Below are positions 1 to 12,446 of a stretch of 64,000 bases of DNA, piece by piece. Source of the stretch: Gnetum montanum (taxonomy: Eukaryota > Streptophyta > Gnetopsida > Gnetales > Gnetaceae); contig MNCI01013900.1 of NCBI GenBank assembly GCA_015680685.1, positions 152,073 through 216,072 of the forward strand. Reading direction: 5' to 3'. A model generated the notes under the pieces. That model did no database searches. It had not been told where the DNA came from and saw nothing but the letters and a program-made list of their open reading frames with translations. How positions within the stretch are numbered: position 1 is the stretch's first letter; every line of letters begins with the position of its first letter. Both the position numbers and the translations under genes were made by a program.

Positions 1-290
1 TTTGAGAACTTCAAGTTCAATGTTTATAGTCTCAAGCTTCTTCTTGGTATCTTTATGGTGTTTTAACTCTACCTCATATAAAAAATACAAGCTAGCCACT
101 TATTTCTCCAACTCTAACTATGGTCATCCAATAGTCAACATAGCCAAGTTTGCAAATCGGAGATTGGACAACTCCATATATTCTATCATTTCTTCTATCT
201 GCAACTCCTTTAAGAAAATCTCCACTTTATTGTAGGCATCAATCCCATCAACAATGGGCTGCCAAACTTCTCTTCCTTGTTGGAGTTGCT
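1..290 (-). pseudogene. Third-ORF coiled-coil fragment downstream of integrase
   Basis: The minus-strand translation is rich in E, L, K and Q and contains IEEMIEYMELSNLRFANLAM. The same block (IEYMDLENLQYANLAMLIA) occurs in the third ORF of B2 near 17.9-18.0 kb, so this is the same gene. It sits directly downstream of the integrase C-terminus, as in B2, which supports an extra ORF between integrase and 3' LTR in this family. There are two or more in-frame stops, and the fragment is cut by the window edge. The function is unknown; the helical character suggests a coiled coil. Confidence 0.6.
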
Positions 291-299
291 GGAGGGCTT

Positions 300-1140
300 C
301 ATTTATTTTTACCTTCTAGGGTACATGTGTAGGGTTCCAGTAGAGGACCTTATCTCCTTGTCAAAGGTTTACTTTCCTTATTCTAAGGTCATGACATTGC
401 TTGCTGAATGCCTTATGCACCTCATTCAAAGATAGGGCTACTAATCGATTTTCATCTAGCACATTCAAGTTGATCAATCTTTCGTTCTATGCTATACTTA
501 GATCAAGATTTAAATCATAGGCTATTGAGAGTGTACAAAGCTCAAATTTAATCAAGAGCATTAGAAGTTTTCTATACTCTAACTCATAGGGAGAGTAGCC
601 AATAGGAAGTTTCAATGAAGTCAACTACTACTATAATATATGTGTTTTTATTGGACATAGGTGTGTTGGGACCCATGAAGTTAGTGCCCCATATGTCAAA
701 AGGTTTTAGTGGTTGAATCCACTATTGAGGACCTTCCATGTAAGTAGTCATCCCCCCATCTCATTGAAAATGTTCACAAGATCGAAAAAACTAGTCGACA
801 TCCCTAAATATTGCAAGCCAATAGCATCCTACCATCAAGATTTTTATAGTCGTGAGTCTCCCTACATAATGGCCTCTACAAGGTCCTTCATGAGCATCCT
901 AGAGAATGTACAATTGATCTTTGTCAAGGACACACTAACAAATCAAGCCATTTGCACACACCTTGTAGAGGTGTCCATTGATTTTCATGAAATATTTGGC
1001 CCAATGAAGAAATTGTTGCTTCCTTCTAAAGTCAAGATCTTGTGGCACCTCCTACATGAGAAGATAAGAAAGGATGCCATTATACCATGTTGCTTCTATG
1101 GGTGTTTGTTCATTTATTGCTCCTATAAAGAGAAGTTTAT
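300..1140 (-). pseudogene. Integrase remnant of B1, core deleted
   Basis: An H2C2 zinc-binding segment (HEGPC-GHY-like) lies near 850-960. The start of the DDE core with its first aspartate (IIVVVDF) is near 600-680. A C-terminal segment (GDKVLYWNPTHVP) lies near 320-380. Against B3, the core jumps from just after the first Asp to sequence past the catalytic Glu, so about 280 bp carrying the second Asp and the Glu are missing. Retroviral-type integrase joins cDNA to the genome; this copy cannot be active. Its C-terminus leads into the third-ORF fragment. Confidence 0.75.
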
Positions 1141-1147
1141 CTAAAAA

Positions 1148-1580
1148 CTAATCAAAGAGCAAGCTCTCCTCCTCTTTATTATCCCATCTTAAGCAAGAGA
1201 GATGGTCAATGACCATATTCTTGATACCTTTTTGATCTACCATTGTGAGATCAAATTCTTGCAAGATGATGGGCCACCATATCACACAAGGGCTCACTGT
1301 TGGCTTCTTCATGAGGAAGTTGATTTCACTATGGTTCATGTGCACAAATACTTTGTAGCTATGCACCTAGTACCTAAACTCTTCTAGAGCATACACCATA
1401 GGCATTAGTTCTTTTTCCATGATGGTGTAATTTAACTATGCTCCCACAATGCTTTGGCTCATATGATCTATGTAATATGGATGTTTCTTATCATCCATCT
1501 ATGTGAGCACTACTCCCAAGGTGTAGTTAGATGCATCCATCATGATGTGGAAGGGTCTAGACTAGTATAGTGCTCATAGG
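1148..1580 (-). pseudogene. RNase H domain of B1 pol
   Basis: The minus-strand reading has the Ty3/gypsy RNase H pattern: YKVFVHMNHSEINFLMKK (an altered D-H-x-A-x-x-x-L-x-x-K block), then a W-x-x-L-Q-E-F-D-x-x block and the closing IDHLSCL motif that precedes the integrase zinc finger in gypsy pol. RNase H removes the RNA strand during reverse transcription. Upstream (1380-1580) further RNase H sequence is visible but broken by stops. It lies between RT and integrase as expected. Confidence 0.75.
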
Positions 1581-1589
1581 ATTGGTATT

Positions 1590-2530
1590 TCTACAAGTTT
1601 CTCCTTTAATTGTTAGAATGCATGTTCACATTCATTAGTTTAGATGAAAGGTGCATCTTTCTTTGTAAGATCTACCAATAATTTTGTGATCTTTAAAAAA
1701 TTCTCTATGAATCACTTATAGTAGCTAGTGTATCCAGGAAATCACCAAACATTTTTAACTGTCTCTAGTTGGCAAGTTATTCCTTGGATGATCCTTATCT
1801 TTTCTAGGTTTACCTCAATCCCTTTTTGTAAACTTTGGTCCCCTAGCACAATGCCTTATTGGACCATGAGATGGCTCTTTTGCCAATTGAGTTGCAAGTT
1901 TGTTTTAACACATCTCTTCAATACTTGCTCAAGGTGGTCCAAGGCTTGCTCAAACATAGCTTCATAGGTGGAAAATTCATCCATGAAGAGTTGCACACCA
2001 CTACCAATCTTTTGTTGAAAGATACTAAGGACTAGGTGTTGAAATGTTGTAGGGGCATTGCATAGACCAAAGGGCATCTTACATTATGAAAAAGTCCCCT
2101 AGGGACTCATGAATGTTATCTTGGCCTAATATTTTGGTGCAATTTGGATTTGGTTCTAGCCACTATAATCATCCAAGAAGCTATAATAACAATGCCTAAA
2201 TATGGTTTCCAACACCTAATCCGAAAATGGCAATGAGAAATTATCTTTAAAAATTACCATATTTAACAACTTGAAGTCAATTCAGACCTGCCATTTTCTA
2301 CCTTTCTTTAGCACAATTACTAGTTGACTAACCTCACTCACTATTCATGATGGAATAGATGAACCTCACCTTGAGGAGTTGTTCAATTTCCTCCTTGATA
2401 ATCTACTTTAATTTGGGATTCAACCACCTTTGTGGCTACCTTCTAGGCTTCAATGGCTAGGTTAGTGCAAATGTGATGCTAGCATATTCTTGAATCAATT
2501 CCTATTAGCTCAGTATATGACCAAGCAAAG
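1590..2530 (-). pseudogene. Reverse transcriptase of B1 (active site altered)
   Basis: The reading includes MPFGLCNAPTTFQ, the RT palm block before the catalytic motif, and at about 1975-2000 LFMDEFSTY where FxDDF is expected, so one catalytic Asp is Glu. KRCVKTNLQLNWQKSHLMV follows, matching the post-active-site block of Athila-like elements. The N-terminal fingers (about 2100-2530) are recognisable but full of stops. RT copies element RNA to cDNA; this copy is dead. Confidence 0.85.
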
Positions 2531-2889
2531 GTTGTTGGCCATTTGTTAACTACCTTTAACAACTTTCCTTTTTTTTACGAGCAAGTTTGGCATTAATTAT
2601 GACTAGTTTACCATTATATAAAAATGCATATTCTATACTAACTAGTAAAGTTTTTAGCTCTAGAGGCTCTTGCTTAAAGTTATCAGGGATTTCCAACTCT
2701 CCCCAATAGGTGTCATCATCTTTGTTAGAGAGTTGGAAATGAACTTATTCAAGTTTGTCCATGCCTTTAACATAAGCACATATTAGCCTCTCAATTGGTT
2801 CCATGCATAATGTGCTACTATCTAAGTCAAATATCAGCCACTAGATGCCCTCCTATTATGTGGCCACTGTGAATATTAATTTCTTGTAC

Positions 2890-3420
2890 ACATTGATTGC
2901 ATGCTTTAATGTATGTACTTTTGATGGGCTAAATCTTTTGCATGCAATTGCATCCATTATCACTATACACGATGCATGGAATATGCTTTTTCTCTATTTT
3001 TTCTAATTCATTTTCTTTGGATATTTCTAGAGAGGTCCCTTATGCCCATATGTGCATGGACCATGCTTAACCAAGCTCTTCCCATAATGATGGAGAAGTC
3101 ACTTTTGTAGTTTTCAACCTTGATCACTAGAAAATCAGTAGGATAGGACCACCCAAAAACTGTGGTTACAATGTCCTCTACTAATCCCAAAGGAACAATA
3201 ATTGATTGATCTACCAATTCTAAATGAATGTTGCTCTTCTTGAAAGATGATAGGTTCCAAGTCTTATACATGTGATGGGAGATGAGATTAACTCCAAAAC
3301 CAAAGTCAAGAAGAGCCTTACATGGCTCATGTCCAATGATCTACAGGTAAATGAGTAGACTTCCTAGGTCAGATCTTTTTGTGAAAAGATTTCTAGCCTT
3401 GATCTAGTCAAAAACAACAT
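2890..3420 (-). pseudogene. Retroelement aspartic protease of B1
   Basis: The minus-strand ORF has the pattern QSIIVPLGLVEDIVTTVFGW followed by DFLVIKVENYKSDFSIIMGR, i.e. the flap region and the closing hydrophobic-hydrophobic-G-R motif of gypsy proteases. The upstream Asp-containing segment, which includes a LLDFGFG-like block, falls near 3290-3330. It lies between gag (right) and RT (left). Protease processes the Gag-Pol polyprotein. Very similar ORFs occur in B2 (22.5 kb), B3 (39.9 kb) and B4 (61.2 kb). Confidence 0.75.
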
Positions 3421-3424
3421 GAGT

Positions 3425-5900
3425 TAGCATTATAGTGCGAATCCAAGGTAGAAGCTAGTTTGAAGGACACTTGAAGATATTTGATGTAGAGGATGAGGGT
3501 ATTGGAGATGTAGGACAATCAAATGAACTAGATTGTGGGGGTTGAAGAGGATTGCTAGGTTAGAAGAAAGGTCTTTTTCTAGACTGATTGTTTGAACCAC
3601 TTGGCTGGAAAGCTGGTTGTGAATGTACAACCCTCGTAGCATTTTGTTGTTGCAAGTGTGAAGGAATCTCACCCTACATGGATGGAGTAGAAGGTAATTG
3701 GATTGAAGGTGAAGGTATGTGTGCAAATTGATGTAGAGGATGATATGGATATGGGTTTTTCCTTGGAGTAGATGGTGAATGTGTTCAGTGGTACTCTAAA
3801 GGGTAATAGTAATGCTGAAATGAGGTATGGCTTGCAAAACTCTTTGGAAAGACAGATTGTTGAACATAGTACCCATATGGATCTAGTTGTCTATAAGGGT
3901 ATTGTTGCCTTGGTAGTGGCATTTCCCATGATTGTGGTTGGTACCACTATTGGTATTGTTCATAAGGTTGTGGAGGAGTTCCACTTGGGTAATAAGCTTA
4001 TTGTTGTTGATGGAACTACCTTGGATTGCCTTAAGGATAAGGAAATCATCTAGGTGCTTACATATGTGCTAGTTAAGGATTCAAGGCATACATCCCAGAT
4101 TGTTCTAAGTGTGACACCATAGGGCAACATCCCTTTGGATGTTCATATTAACAAATTTCACAATTATTTTCATCATCAAAGTTGGTTTCCACAACTTCCA
4201 CTATGGTTGCAACTTTGCCCTTACCTCTTTCGTAGGAACATTTAGCTTCTTTTCACCTTCTGTGATTACAATCACTATTTTGCTTTTTGGATTCTTGAGT
4301 GATCTTTATAGCAGTTTGAAATATTTCATCCAAAGAGTCCCATAATTTATCAACCTTTGCCAAAATATCATAAATAGATTTTTGGATGAGCAAGGTTTTC
4401 CTATTTACCACTTCATCGAGCAATGAATCCTTGTCACAAAATAAAACCTCCCATTTTCTTATGCAAGGGTCTCTATTATACTATTTTGCACTTTCCTTTT
4501 TTTGTAGCTCACCTTCTTCTTTTGCTACCTACTCAATTAGCCTTTGGATCTAATGAGCTATTAGTTTAGACAATCTTCCTTTGGCATACATCCTAAGGGT
4601 TCTTCTAGTTTCTACTTTGAGCCCATCTATAATGTGGCAAAGTTGTTCCCTCTAAGAATAACCATGGCCAAGGCATTATTGTAAGAGTGAATAGTATCTA
4701 CCCATGGTATCATCCAAAGGTTCATGTATTCCCTATTTACAACCTTGGATTTTCCTTATTAAATTAGACACTCTAGAGTATATATGATATTTATCATTGA
4801 ATAACTCCAACATGGTACTCCACCTATAGATAAATTCTAGCTCCAAGTACTGGTACCAGCTTTTAGCTTCCTTGATGAGTGTCCTAGAGAAGAGCTTGAA
4901 GTTCTAGAATTCATTTTCTATGTTCTATAAAGCATAGGCATCATGGAAATCTTGTAGATATGTCTGTGAGTCAGAATTATATCCCCCCTCAAATCTTGGA
5001 ATATTATTCATGTCTAAGCACTTAATCTAACTATCTTTCATATGCTTGGTTGGAATTCTAACCACCTCAACAATGTTGAGCATACTTCAAGTCACCAATA
5101 GAGGTTCATCATCATCACTATGTTGATGATGCCAATGATAGTTTTGACCACCCCTTTGACCTTGGTGGCCTTCATAGTCATTGCTATCTCATTGGTCACC
5201 TTCATCATAATTATTTTGATGGTGACTTCTATGAGAATTATCAGATGAAGAGGAATGTTTGGAATTAGATGAAGAGGATGGAGAGGAAGGTGGACCACCA
5301 CCACTACCATAGTGTTTGCCATCACATTTTCACTCATTACAATCACAATCCTTAGATCCCTTGCCATTGCGATGCTTGTTGGAGTCCCTACCTTGGCTAT
5401 CACATTTTCCTAAACCTAGTGTATGAATAGTGGATTTCAAGTTCAGGGTTACACCCTCATCACTAGTAATAGGGGGTGGAGAATCTTCATGCTGAGAACC
5501 TTCAAAGGAAGGATCCTAATTGTCATCTTGATCTAGTAGGAATAAGGGATTAGTAAAATGTTTTCCCTTTGTAGCCTCATAGAGCTTCTCCTAATGTCGA
5601 TCTTGCTTGCCTTGTGTTTTAGTGGGACAATATTTTTGAGTATCATAACTATTCACAATGTATTTCTCTTGAAGATCTATGAAGCCCAACTTTTTAGGGG
5701 TTTGAAACAACATCCCAAGCACAGATCAATCGGGGGGCAAGATAATGGTTCCCTCCATATTATACCATTACAACTATTCATCCTAATGTAGGATGAAGGT
5801 GAAGTCCAATACATACTCGTCTAGATGAGTATATACCACTTTGCACTCCTATGGGATTGATGGTTTAACATCTTCACATCTATGGAAAGAAGAAGACATT
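3425..5900 (-). pseudogene. Gag of B1 (decayed)
   Basis: This is colinear with the better preserved gag of B4 (61.6-63.9 kb). It has an N-terminal His/Asp/Ser-rich linker (about 5090-5400), the Retrotrans_gag-like helical domain (about 4500-5050), a short Cys cluster near 4110-4150, and a Pro/Gln/Tyr-rich tail (3430-4050). Plus-strand ORFs here (for example 3772-4053) are shadows. Gag forms the particle and binds element RNA. It is heavily interrupted by stops. Confidence 0.75.
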
Positions 5901-6041
5901 TTGAAAAATGAATAAAATTATTAGTGTGCTTAGTAGTTAGATGTTGTTGAAAGTGATGTTGACCTTGAGTTCCAACAATATGAATAATATTCACTAATCC
6001 TAGATAGCACACTTTTCAACAAACAATGTTCTTAATGCCAA

Positions 6042-6941
6042 TGATGAGTGGCGAGGTACCCCTACACCTAACCATACGAATCACAAAGTGTTCACACGTG
6101 ATCCGGTCGAATTCCATGGACTCTATCATTTCCAGTGCACTAGTCTTCTAGGAAGTAAATCTTGCTTTAAGGCTATTCATTATTTTCCCAATTACACTTG
6201 TGATGTACACTAGTATGATTAAGTATAATTGATGTATTTTATTTTTATCATTTTGTATTTTATGTTTCAGTGCTTAAAGAGAAATAAAGTACTTGGACTA
6301 ACTAATTCAATTTAGTTGATTAACTAATTTCTAACTAGTCATAACATAAGCATCTGATCCCACTTTCTGTACATGTCTTAAACCCACGTATCCACTGTTG
6401 GGTGACCATGTGCTACACTACTGGGTGTACCAAGCAATAACACTGCTGGGATTACCAAGCGAATACGTCCTATGTTTGAAGTGATCATACTTATGTGTTT
6501 AATCTATCTTGCTTAATTGGTTTATTAACTTAATTACTGGAAGATATTTAATAAATAATTAAAAACATTAAATTCATAAATAAAATATTTAATCTATCCA
6601 AGGTGCTACAAGGTTTATCAAAAAGCTCATCTTTATTACCACACACACTGTCATGCTCAAGTACAATAATGCTCAAATAAATATCCATACACTCAAAGAC
6701 TCCTGCTCTTGGCACTTAGGAGGAAAATTATAACTCTCAAATAAGCAAACTTCATGAGCGTCATTGCTAAAAAATCTCAGTCTCCATAAATGCAGCTAGT
6801 GGATGCATATTTCTAGCCAAATATAGACACTGTGTTGACAGGGCCTCGTAAATGCATGATATGATGTATCAATAGGGCCTTGTCAACAAGGCCCAATCGA
6901 TGAGGCCTTGTTGACGTAGCCAACCAAACTATGAATCATCA
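6042..6941 (-). repeat. 5' LTR of B1
   Basis: On the minus strand the repeat begins TGATGATTCA and ends CCACTCATCA, so the ends form a TGATGA/TCATCA inverted repeat. The 3' terminal portion (GGTACCTCGCC followed by the end) is shared with the LTRs at 16468-17270 and 25556-26411. Length is about 900 bp. It lies just upstream of gag. The 3' LTR is outside the window, so no LTR-LTR age can be estimated. Confidence 0.7.
6875..6894. repeat. Palindrome in U3 of the B1 LTR
   Basis: GGGCCTTGTCAACAAGGCCC has 9-bp arms around a 2-bp centre. Related GGCCTTGTTGAC/GGGCC words lie on both sides (6840-6850, 6902-6918), forming a small cluster near the 5' end of the LTR. Confidence 0.8.
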
Positions 6942-9900
6942 ATATTATATGATTTGTTCAAGCTACCAATATTCATTCTAGGAAATTATATAGAAGACAT
7001 GTTCAAGTTACACATCTATTGTACTCATGAGTTATTACTACTAATGTATTTTGCATAAGTTGATTTGTTTGACAAATTATTTGAGTCTATATAAACATAA
7101 TAAAATTTCAATATATATTTTTAATAGTTGAAGTGCATTTGCATAAATTAAGAAGATGATTTCTATTTCATATCATTTAAAATTCATTACTCACTTGTCT
7201 TTTATCAACCAAAAAAGCTTCCTTCCATTTTGCTTCATAAATGAATATGATGTTCTATTAATAAATAAGAAAAATATAGGCACATTACATCTTGAATACA
7301 TAGTTTACCTTGATTTCCATGACTAAACCTCAATAGTAATATTTATATGCTAGCTGTTATGTACTCTTACTATAACATGTACTCATGATATAATTCTAAA
7401 TCTTAGTTGTTGTGCAATGTTGGCTTATGCTTGAGACAAACTAGAAGAAGGGTATGTTCTATTGGTGGATTGAAAGTTACTCCCCTCTAGAAACAAGGTT
7501 TTATAATCATGTTAACCTTCACAAGGTTTCATTCTCAAACAAACCACCTTATATTTGGAAAAACTATATGTGCATTTGATTATGAGGACATTGATTGTAA
7601 GGCTTAGGTGTAATTCCTTCCATCACTTTCTCACTCAATTTCAGATGAAACTAAGTAGTAGATTTTCATTTATGTAATACAAGTGATTTCCATACTAGAT
7701 TCAAGTCCTAGGGAAGAAAAATTAAGGGAATCCTCGAGGACCAACTTTAAAGTTAAGGAGATATCCTTCCTAAAGCTTCAATGTGACTTAACAAATGAAC
7801 CTAAAAGGTTGATGATGTTGTGGAGCACTTAGAAGTGTCCTCATAGCTTCTAGTGATGGTGCTCAAGCATAAGAGTTATGGCTAGTCCTCCATGGTAGTA
7901 AATCACATTTTTGGAAATTCTAGAATAGAACTTATCCATGATGGTTAGAGGTCATTTCCTGGTAAGCATACAAGCATTCTATACCAAGCAAGACAACGGT
8001 CTAACTACCCATGAAGGCCATCTAGAGATGGATATCAAGAGTAGTCCATTCTAAAGCTACCCTTGTATGAAATGGACTCTTAGCTAGTGCTAAGTAATGT
8101 GAAAGGATAGTGCCATTATGCAAACATTTTTCTATGACTTGGAATCTTGTAATTTGGATCTCAATGTAGATTAATTAATCAAGCCCAAATAGTGTAATTG
8201 TTAATTAAGTTGCTTATGCTCAAAGTTTGGTTTAGATTTGATGTGCTAAGCTTATACCAAATGAACAAAATGAATTATGAATGCATGTTCAATGATGAAC
8301 ACTATAGATATATGAGATACCTTCTCTTAGCTACAAAGCATGGGGCACTTTTACTTTGTTGTAACCTAGGATAATTAAGGAATCCTATAATGGAATATAA
8401 TTTTTAATTAATAACCATTAGACAATTAAGTAAGTTCATCCCTATAATGACCAAACAACACCTTAATACCAAGCATGATACTCATTTGATTTAATGATGT
8501 TTTTTAAAAAGTGCCAATACACTTGTAATTCATTTGGGAATTGTATTCATGCAAAGATAAAAACACATTGTAAAATGGATTTTTCTTATTAATAAACTTA
8601 AATTTGGTATCATTAGTAGAGTGTTGGTATGATAAATGTTTAAGAAGCTCATAGTGATCAACCAAAGATCATAATTAGGGGTCTATTGTATCATCATTCA
8701 CTCTCTTCAATAGCCTTTGATTATGTAGAGTCCTAGTCTTGACAAAAATTTGTCTAGATCTTGCCCTAGGTATGTGGGACGTAATGTTTGAAGAACCACA
8801 TAATAGAATATTATTATAGCTATTATATCTAATTGAAAATCACTGATTTCAAGTCAGGAAGATTAATTAAGTTTCATACTCATGCATTAAATTTCTTGAG
8901 GAAAAGTACTATAGCCTAAGAGGCTATTACACCCTTTAAACATACAATCAAGGTTTGCACCGCAATGGTTTCAATTATGATTTCTTATTGAATTTTATTT
9001 ATCAAAGCTTATGTATTACAATAGCATTGGAATAATGTTAATTTCTTCTCAACTATTAGACTAGCATGTTCTTTTCCAACAACTCTCTAAATATTTTAGC
9101 AAGGATTGACTTTTATGTGCATGTACCTATAAGTGATTCACGTATGTATAACATTTAAATAAGGAATGGTTTTTCTCATACAATATAATTAGGTGAGCCA
9201 AAGTAGAATGTTCTTTTTCAAAAAAGAAAAAAATAAAATTTAGTTCATCCTATAAAAATAAAAATGAGAAAGAAGTTAAATCCATGTATTTAAATTAGTG
9301 AATTCCCATAACAGTATATTAAAGTAGAAGGAGAAAATGAAGGAAAAAGACCATGAACCAACTAGAGAAATTCTCTTCCATTTAAAAGATTAATACCAAG
9401 CTATTTTCATTTCAATCATGGCATGAAGCAGTTTCCATTTCAAGTACAATAAGAAGGCATTCTCTATCAAACATCTATGAAACATTGATAAGTTTCAATA
9501 TGGAGACCACTTTCTAGAAAGCAAGAAAAGAATATAATGAAAAACTTAAAAATGAACTAGTAGGAGCATTAAGCTAAAAAAATAATAAATACCAATTGAG
9601 GCTAAAATTTTTACATGGAAGGAGCAATGATGGTTGATTAAAACCCAAAGACCTTTTGAAGTTTTCAAAAGTGAAAAAACTTAAACTATTCCTTACTACT
9701 AGACTCAAGCTCTTCCAACTCATGCTTGGAATAGCCAAAATTAAATGTCAATTGCTTTCTGCTTGATTTATCTTGTTCTTCTTCATCTTTTATTTTTTTT
9801 CAATTGCATTATGATGCAGGAGACACTTCTAATAGAGTGCTTAAAGAGCACCTAATATTTTACAAGCACATGAGAACCAATCACAAGACCATACATTTTA

Positions 9901-10600
9901 CTTAGTTGCAAAGGAAGCTACTTGCAACTAAAATTGATCATATTACAAAATCTTATCAAGAATAGCATATTATAGGATATTTATTCAACATATTAATGAT
10001 ATCAAAATAACAAAGCAAAGCAAAAATGTCAAATAACATGTCGCTTGATGGTAATGACTCATTGCTTACATCCTACATGTCACAATTTTAACCCTGATAT
10101 CTTATATTGAGCTATACAAGAGTTTTTAAAAGATAATCCATTTTTATCAATGAAATAATAATAATAATATAGAAAAATATTTTTATTTTAAGAACTATGA
10201 CCAATGGATTTTGAAATGATTAATGTAAGCTTGTTGGTATCTTAGTTTACACTTCTTGAATAAAAATGAATTGTACTAGGAATAGACATTCAAATCAATT
10301 TTATTATTTATTTTAAATTAATTGAGGTAAACATCCCATCCTAATTTCTACCAATTTTAAATGATGCAATTCAAATTCTATCAGCTCATTTTCAATCCTA
10401 TTTAAACTTTTAACCTCAATAGTTAAAATTAAATGTGTTGAATAGTTAATTTCCAATTTACATGTTTAAAAGCATGCTTTTCAAAATATTAGCCACCAGA
10501 TATTGAATTATGTATTTAGAGTCCATAACTCAATTAGCATGTTCCCAAAAAAAAACATTAAGAAATCATTTCAACATACAAACAAACTAATAGAACAATG
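6942..10600. other. AT-rich stretch, nothing recognised
   Basis: Both strands were read. No ORF of note, LTR terminus, splice-phased coding stretch or RNA gene could be identified. There are A- and T-runs (for example 9210-9240 and 10545-10555). It may be very old retroelement sequence or simple intergenic DNA. Confidence 0.5.
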
Positions 10601-10619
10601 TCACCAATCCCTGAATGTC

Positions 10620-11830
10620 GAATTCCACACAAAAGTATCTTGTTAGATTCTGCTAAATCAAAAAGACAATGAGGATTCTCCCTCGGGGAGTTATCAACAT
10701 GAATACTCTCCATTCCTTAACTCCAATGAAGAGGGCTTAAACCTAAATTTACAATCCTCTATCAACAATCTTGGTTTAGGTAAGAGTGGGTCCCATGATC
10801 ATGTCAGCTCTAAAAGTGGGAGTCAAGGTAGGGGCTTGGAAAAGCATCATGGTGATGATAAATATAATGATCATGGTCATAATGAGTGGAGAGGATGTGG
10901 TAGACATCGTGATGGTCGTAGTCCTCCTCCCTCGTTGTCCTCTTCATTTGCATCTTCTTCCTCCTCTAAATCTAACTAAAACCATAGAGGATTAAACCAT
11001 GATGGAGGTGAACAATAGGACAACAATGATTGTAGGCCCTGCAATGAATGAAGGGGTAGCAAAAAAAATCATAGGAATCACTGAAATCATGATGATGATG
11101 AGCCTTTTCTTACAACTTATAATATGTTGAACATTGCAGAGGCTGTGAAATTTTTTTCAGGCATGTGAAAGATAGCAAATCCAAAGGTTAGATATGAATA
11201 ATATCTATAGATTTGAGGGGGGATATAAATTAGATCCATAGACCCATATTTAAGACTTTCACAATGCTTGTGCCTTGCAAAGCATTGAAAATGATTGGCA
11301 GAAAGTTAAGCTATTTTCTAGGATACTCATAAGAGAAGTCAAAACTTGGTATGGCTCCTTGGAGTAAGAATCAATCCATAGATGAAGTACGATGCTTGAG
11401 TTGTTTAATGACAAATTTTAGACATACTCTTGATTGTCCAACTTAAGAAAGTAAATCTAAGGTTGGCAATAAGGAACACATGAACCCTTGGATGTAGCCA
11501 TGGATCAATATTATTCTCTCCTACATAGATGTTTTGGCCATGGTTATTCTCAATGGGAATAGCTTTGCCATATCATAAATGGGCTCCGATCAGAAACATG
11601 GAGAACTCTTGGGGTCTATGCTCAAGGGAGATTGTTAGAAATTAGAGCCTATTAGATCCAAATTTTTATTGAGAAGGTTGCAAAATAAGAAGAAGAGTTG
11701 AGGAAATGGCAAAGTGTTGAGGAATATAACTAGGACCCTTTCATCAGAAAAAGGTCTATGACAGTGAGGGGGAGGCACCACTTTATAAAGTCATTTCCTA
11801 TAGTTTTCAACCTTCTAGACCCAATGGTAA
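10620..11830 (+). pseudogene. Gag fragment of a B-type gypsy element, plus strand
   Basis: The plus-strand translation aligns by eye with the gag of B4. There is a charged and Ser-rich linker with SSSFASSSSSKSN (about 10780-11000, as in B2), then a YNMLNIAEAVKF block. The Retrotrans_gag-like domain follows, with AIxxYYSLLHRCFGHGYSQWE and RTLGVYAQGRL (about 11490-11640) and VEEYN near 11720. It carries at least ten in-frame stops. Neither the LTR nor a clear pol is attached. It is the only B-type gag in the window on the plus strand. Confidence 0.75.
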
Positions 11831-12446
11831 AGTTAGATATATCCTAAAGAAACCAAAAAATTATTTTTACTCCTTGCGTGATATAGTGCCTCGAGATCCT
11901 CAAAAGTTCAATTTTCGCACAACTCAAGCACACAACATCTATTTTCAACATATGAATAGTCCTTTCCAACATTTTTCACCCTTTTGAACTCAATGCTAAG
12001 GTTATATTTATCATTTGAATACCTAATAATTTGATGATATCATAAATTCAACCTTTTGAGCTTTAAGATTTAGTGCATAACCCTTATAGATAGTCTTAAG
12101 ATCACTATGGCATGTCATTAGTTACACTTCTAGAGTTAGTGTTATTGAGGGAGGTAGAAAGGCCTTCAAGATTTAGATAATGTGGTTAATATTACTAAAA
12201 TTAGATAATGTAGTTATTCAATTGATGTAGTTGATTATCAATTGATGCATTATTTAATGATTAGTTGATGTATTAGTTGGAGAATTCGTTGAGGAAATAG
12301 AAAAATCTTCAACTATCAAGAAAAGGATATATTAATTCATCCTACAATCAAAACATATGGCAAAACAACATGGAGACTCAAAATCTTGTTTTGATAAGAA
12401 GTATGATACTCATGAAGAAAAATGATCTAGACAAGAATCCAAGAAT
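11831..12446 (+). other. Unassigned spacer between gag fragment and CCR4 pseudogene
   Basis: The sequence continues with coding-like composition for about 150 bp (possible gag C-terminal linker), then becomes AT-rich. A short direct repeat built on gatgtagttgat/attgatg occurs at 12220-12270. No gene was recognised. Confidence 0.4.

Larger units (their letters stand above)
1..6941 (-). mobile_element. Ty3/gypsy LTR retrotransposon B1 (decayed, 3' end outside window)
   Basis: Read on the minus strand the order is 5' LTR (6042-6941), gag, protease, RT, RNase H, integrase, then a coiled-coil third ORF cut by the window edge. The gag-pro-RT-RH-IN order is that of Ty3/gypsy. The RT context after the active site (lysine/arginine-rich helix, then N-W-x-K-x-H-x-M-V) resembles non-chromovirus Athila-type elements; this lineage call is from memory, without a tree. 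All domains carry stops and frameshifts, and part of the integrase core is deleted, so the copy is dead. B2, B3 and B4 are relatives on the same strand. Confidence 0.85.

Noticed and set aside
713-1144. 143-codon plus-strand ORF
   Set aside because: The minus strand here encodes the integrase zinc-binding domain with the AHEGPC-GHY block.
3772-4053. 93-codon plus-strand ORF
   Set aside because: It is opposite the Pro/Gln/Tyr-rich gag tail of B1; the same shadow appears at 61957-62181 opposite B4 gag.
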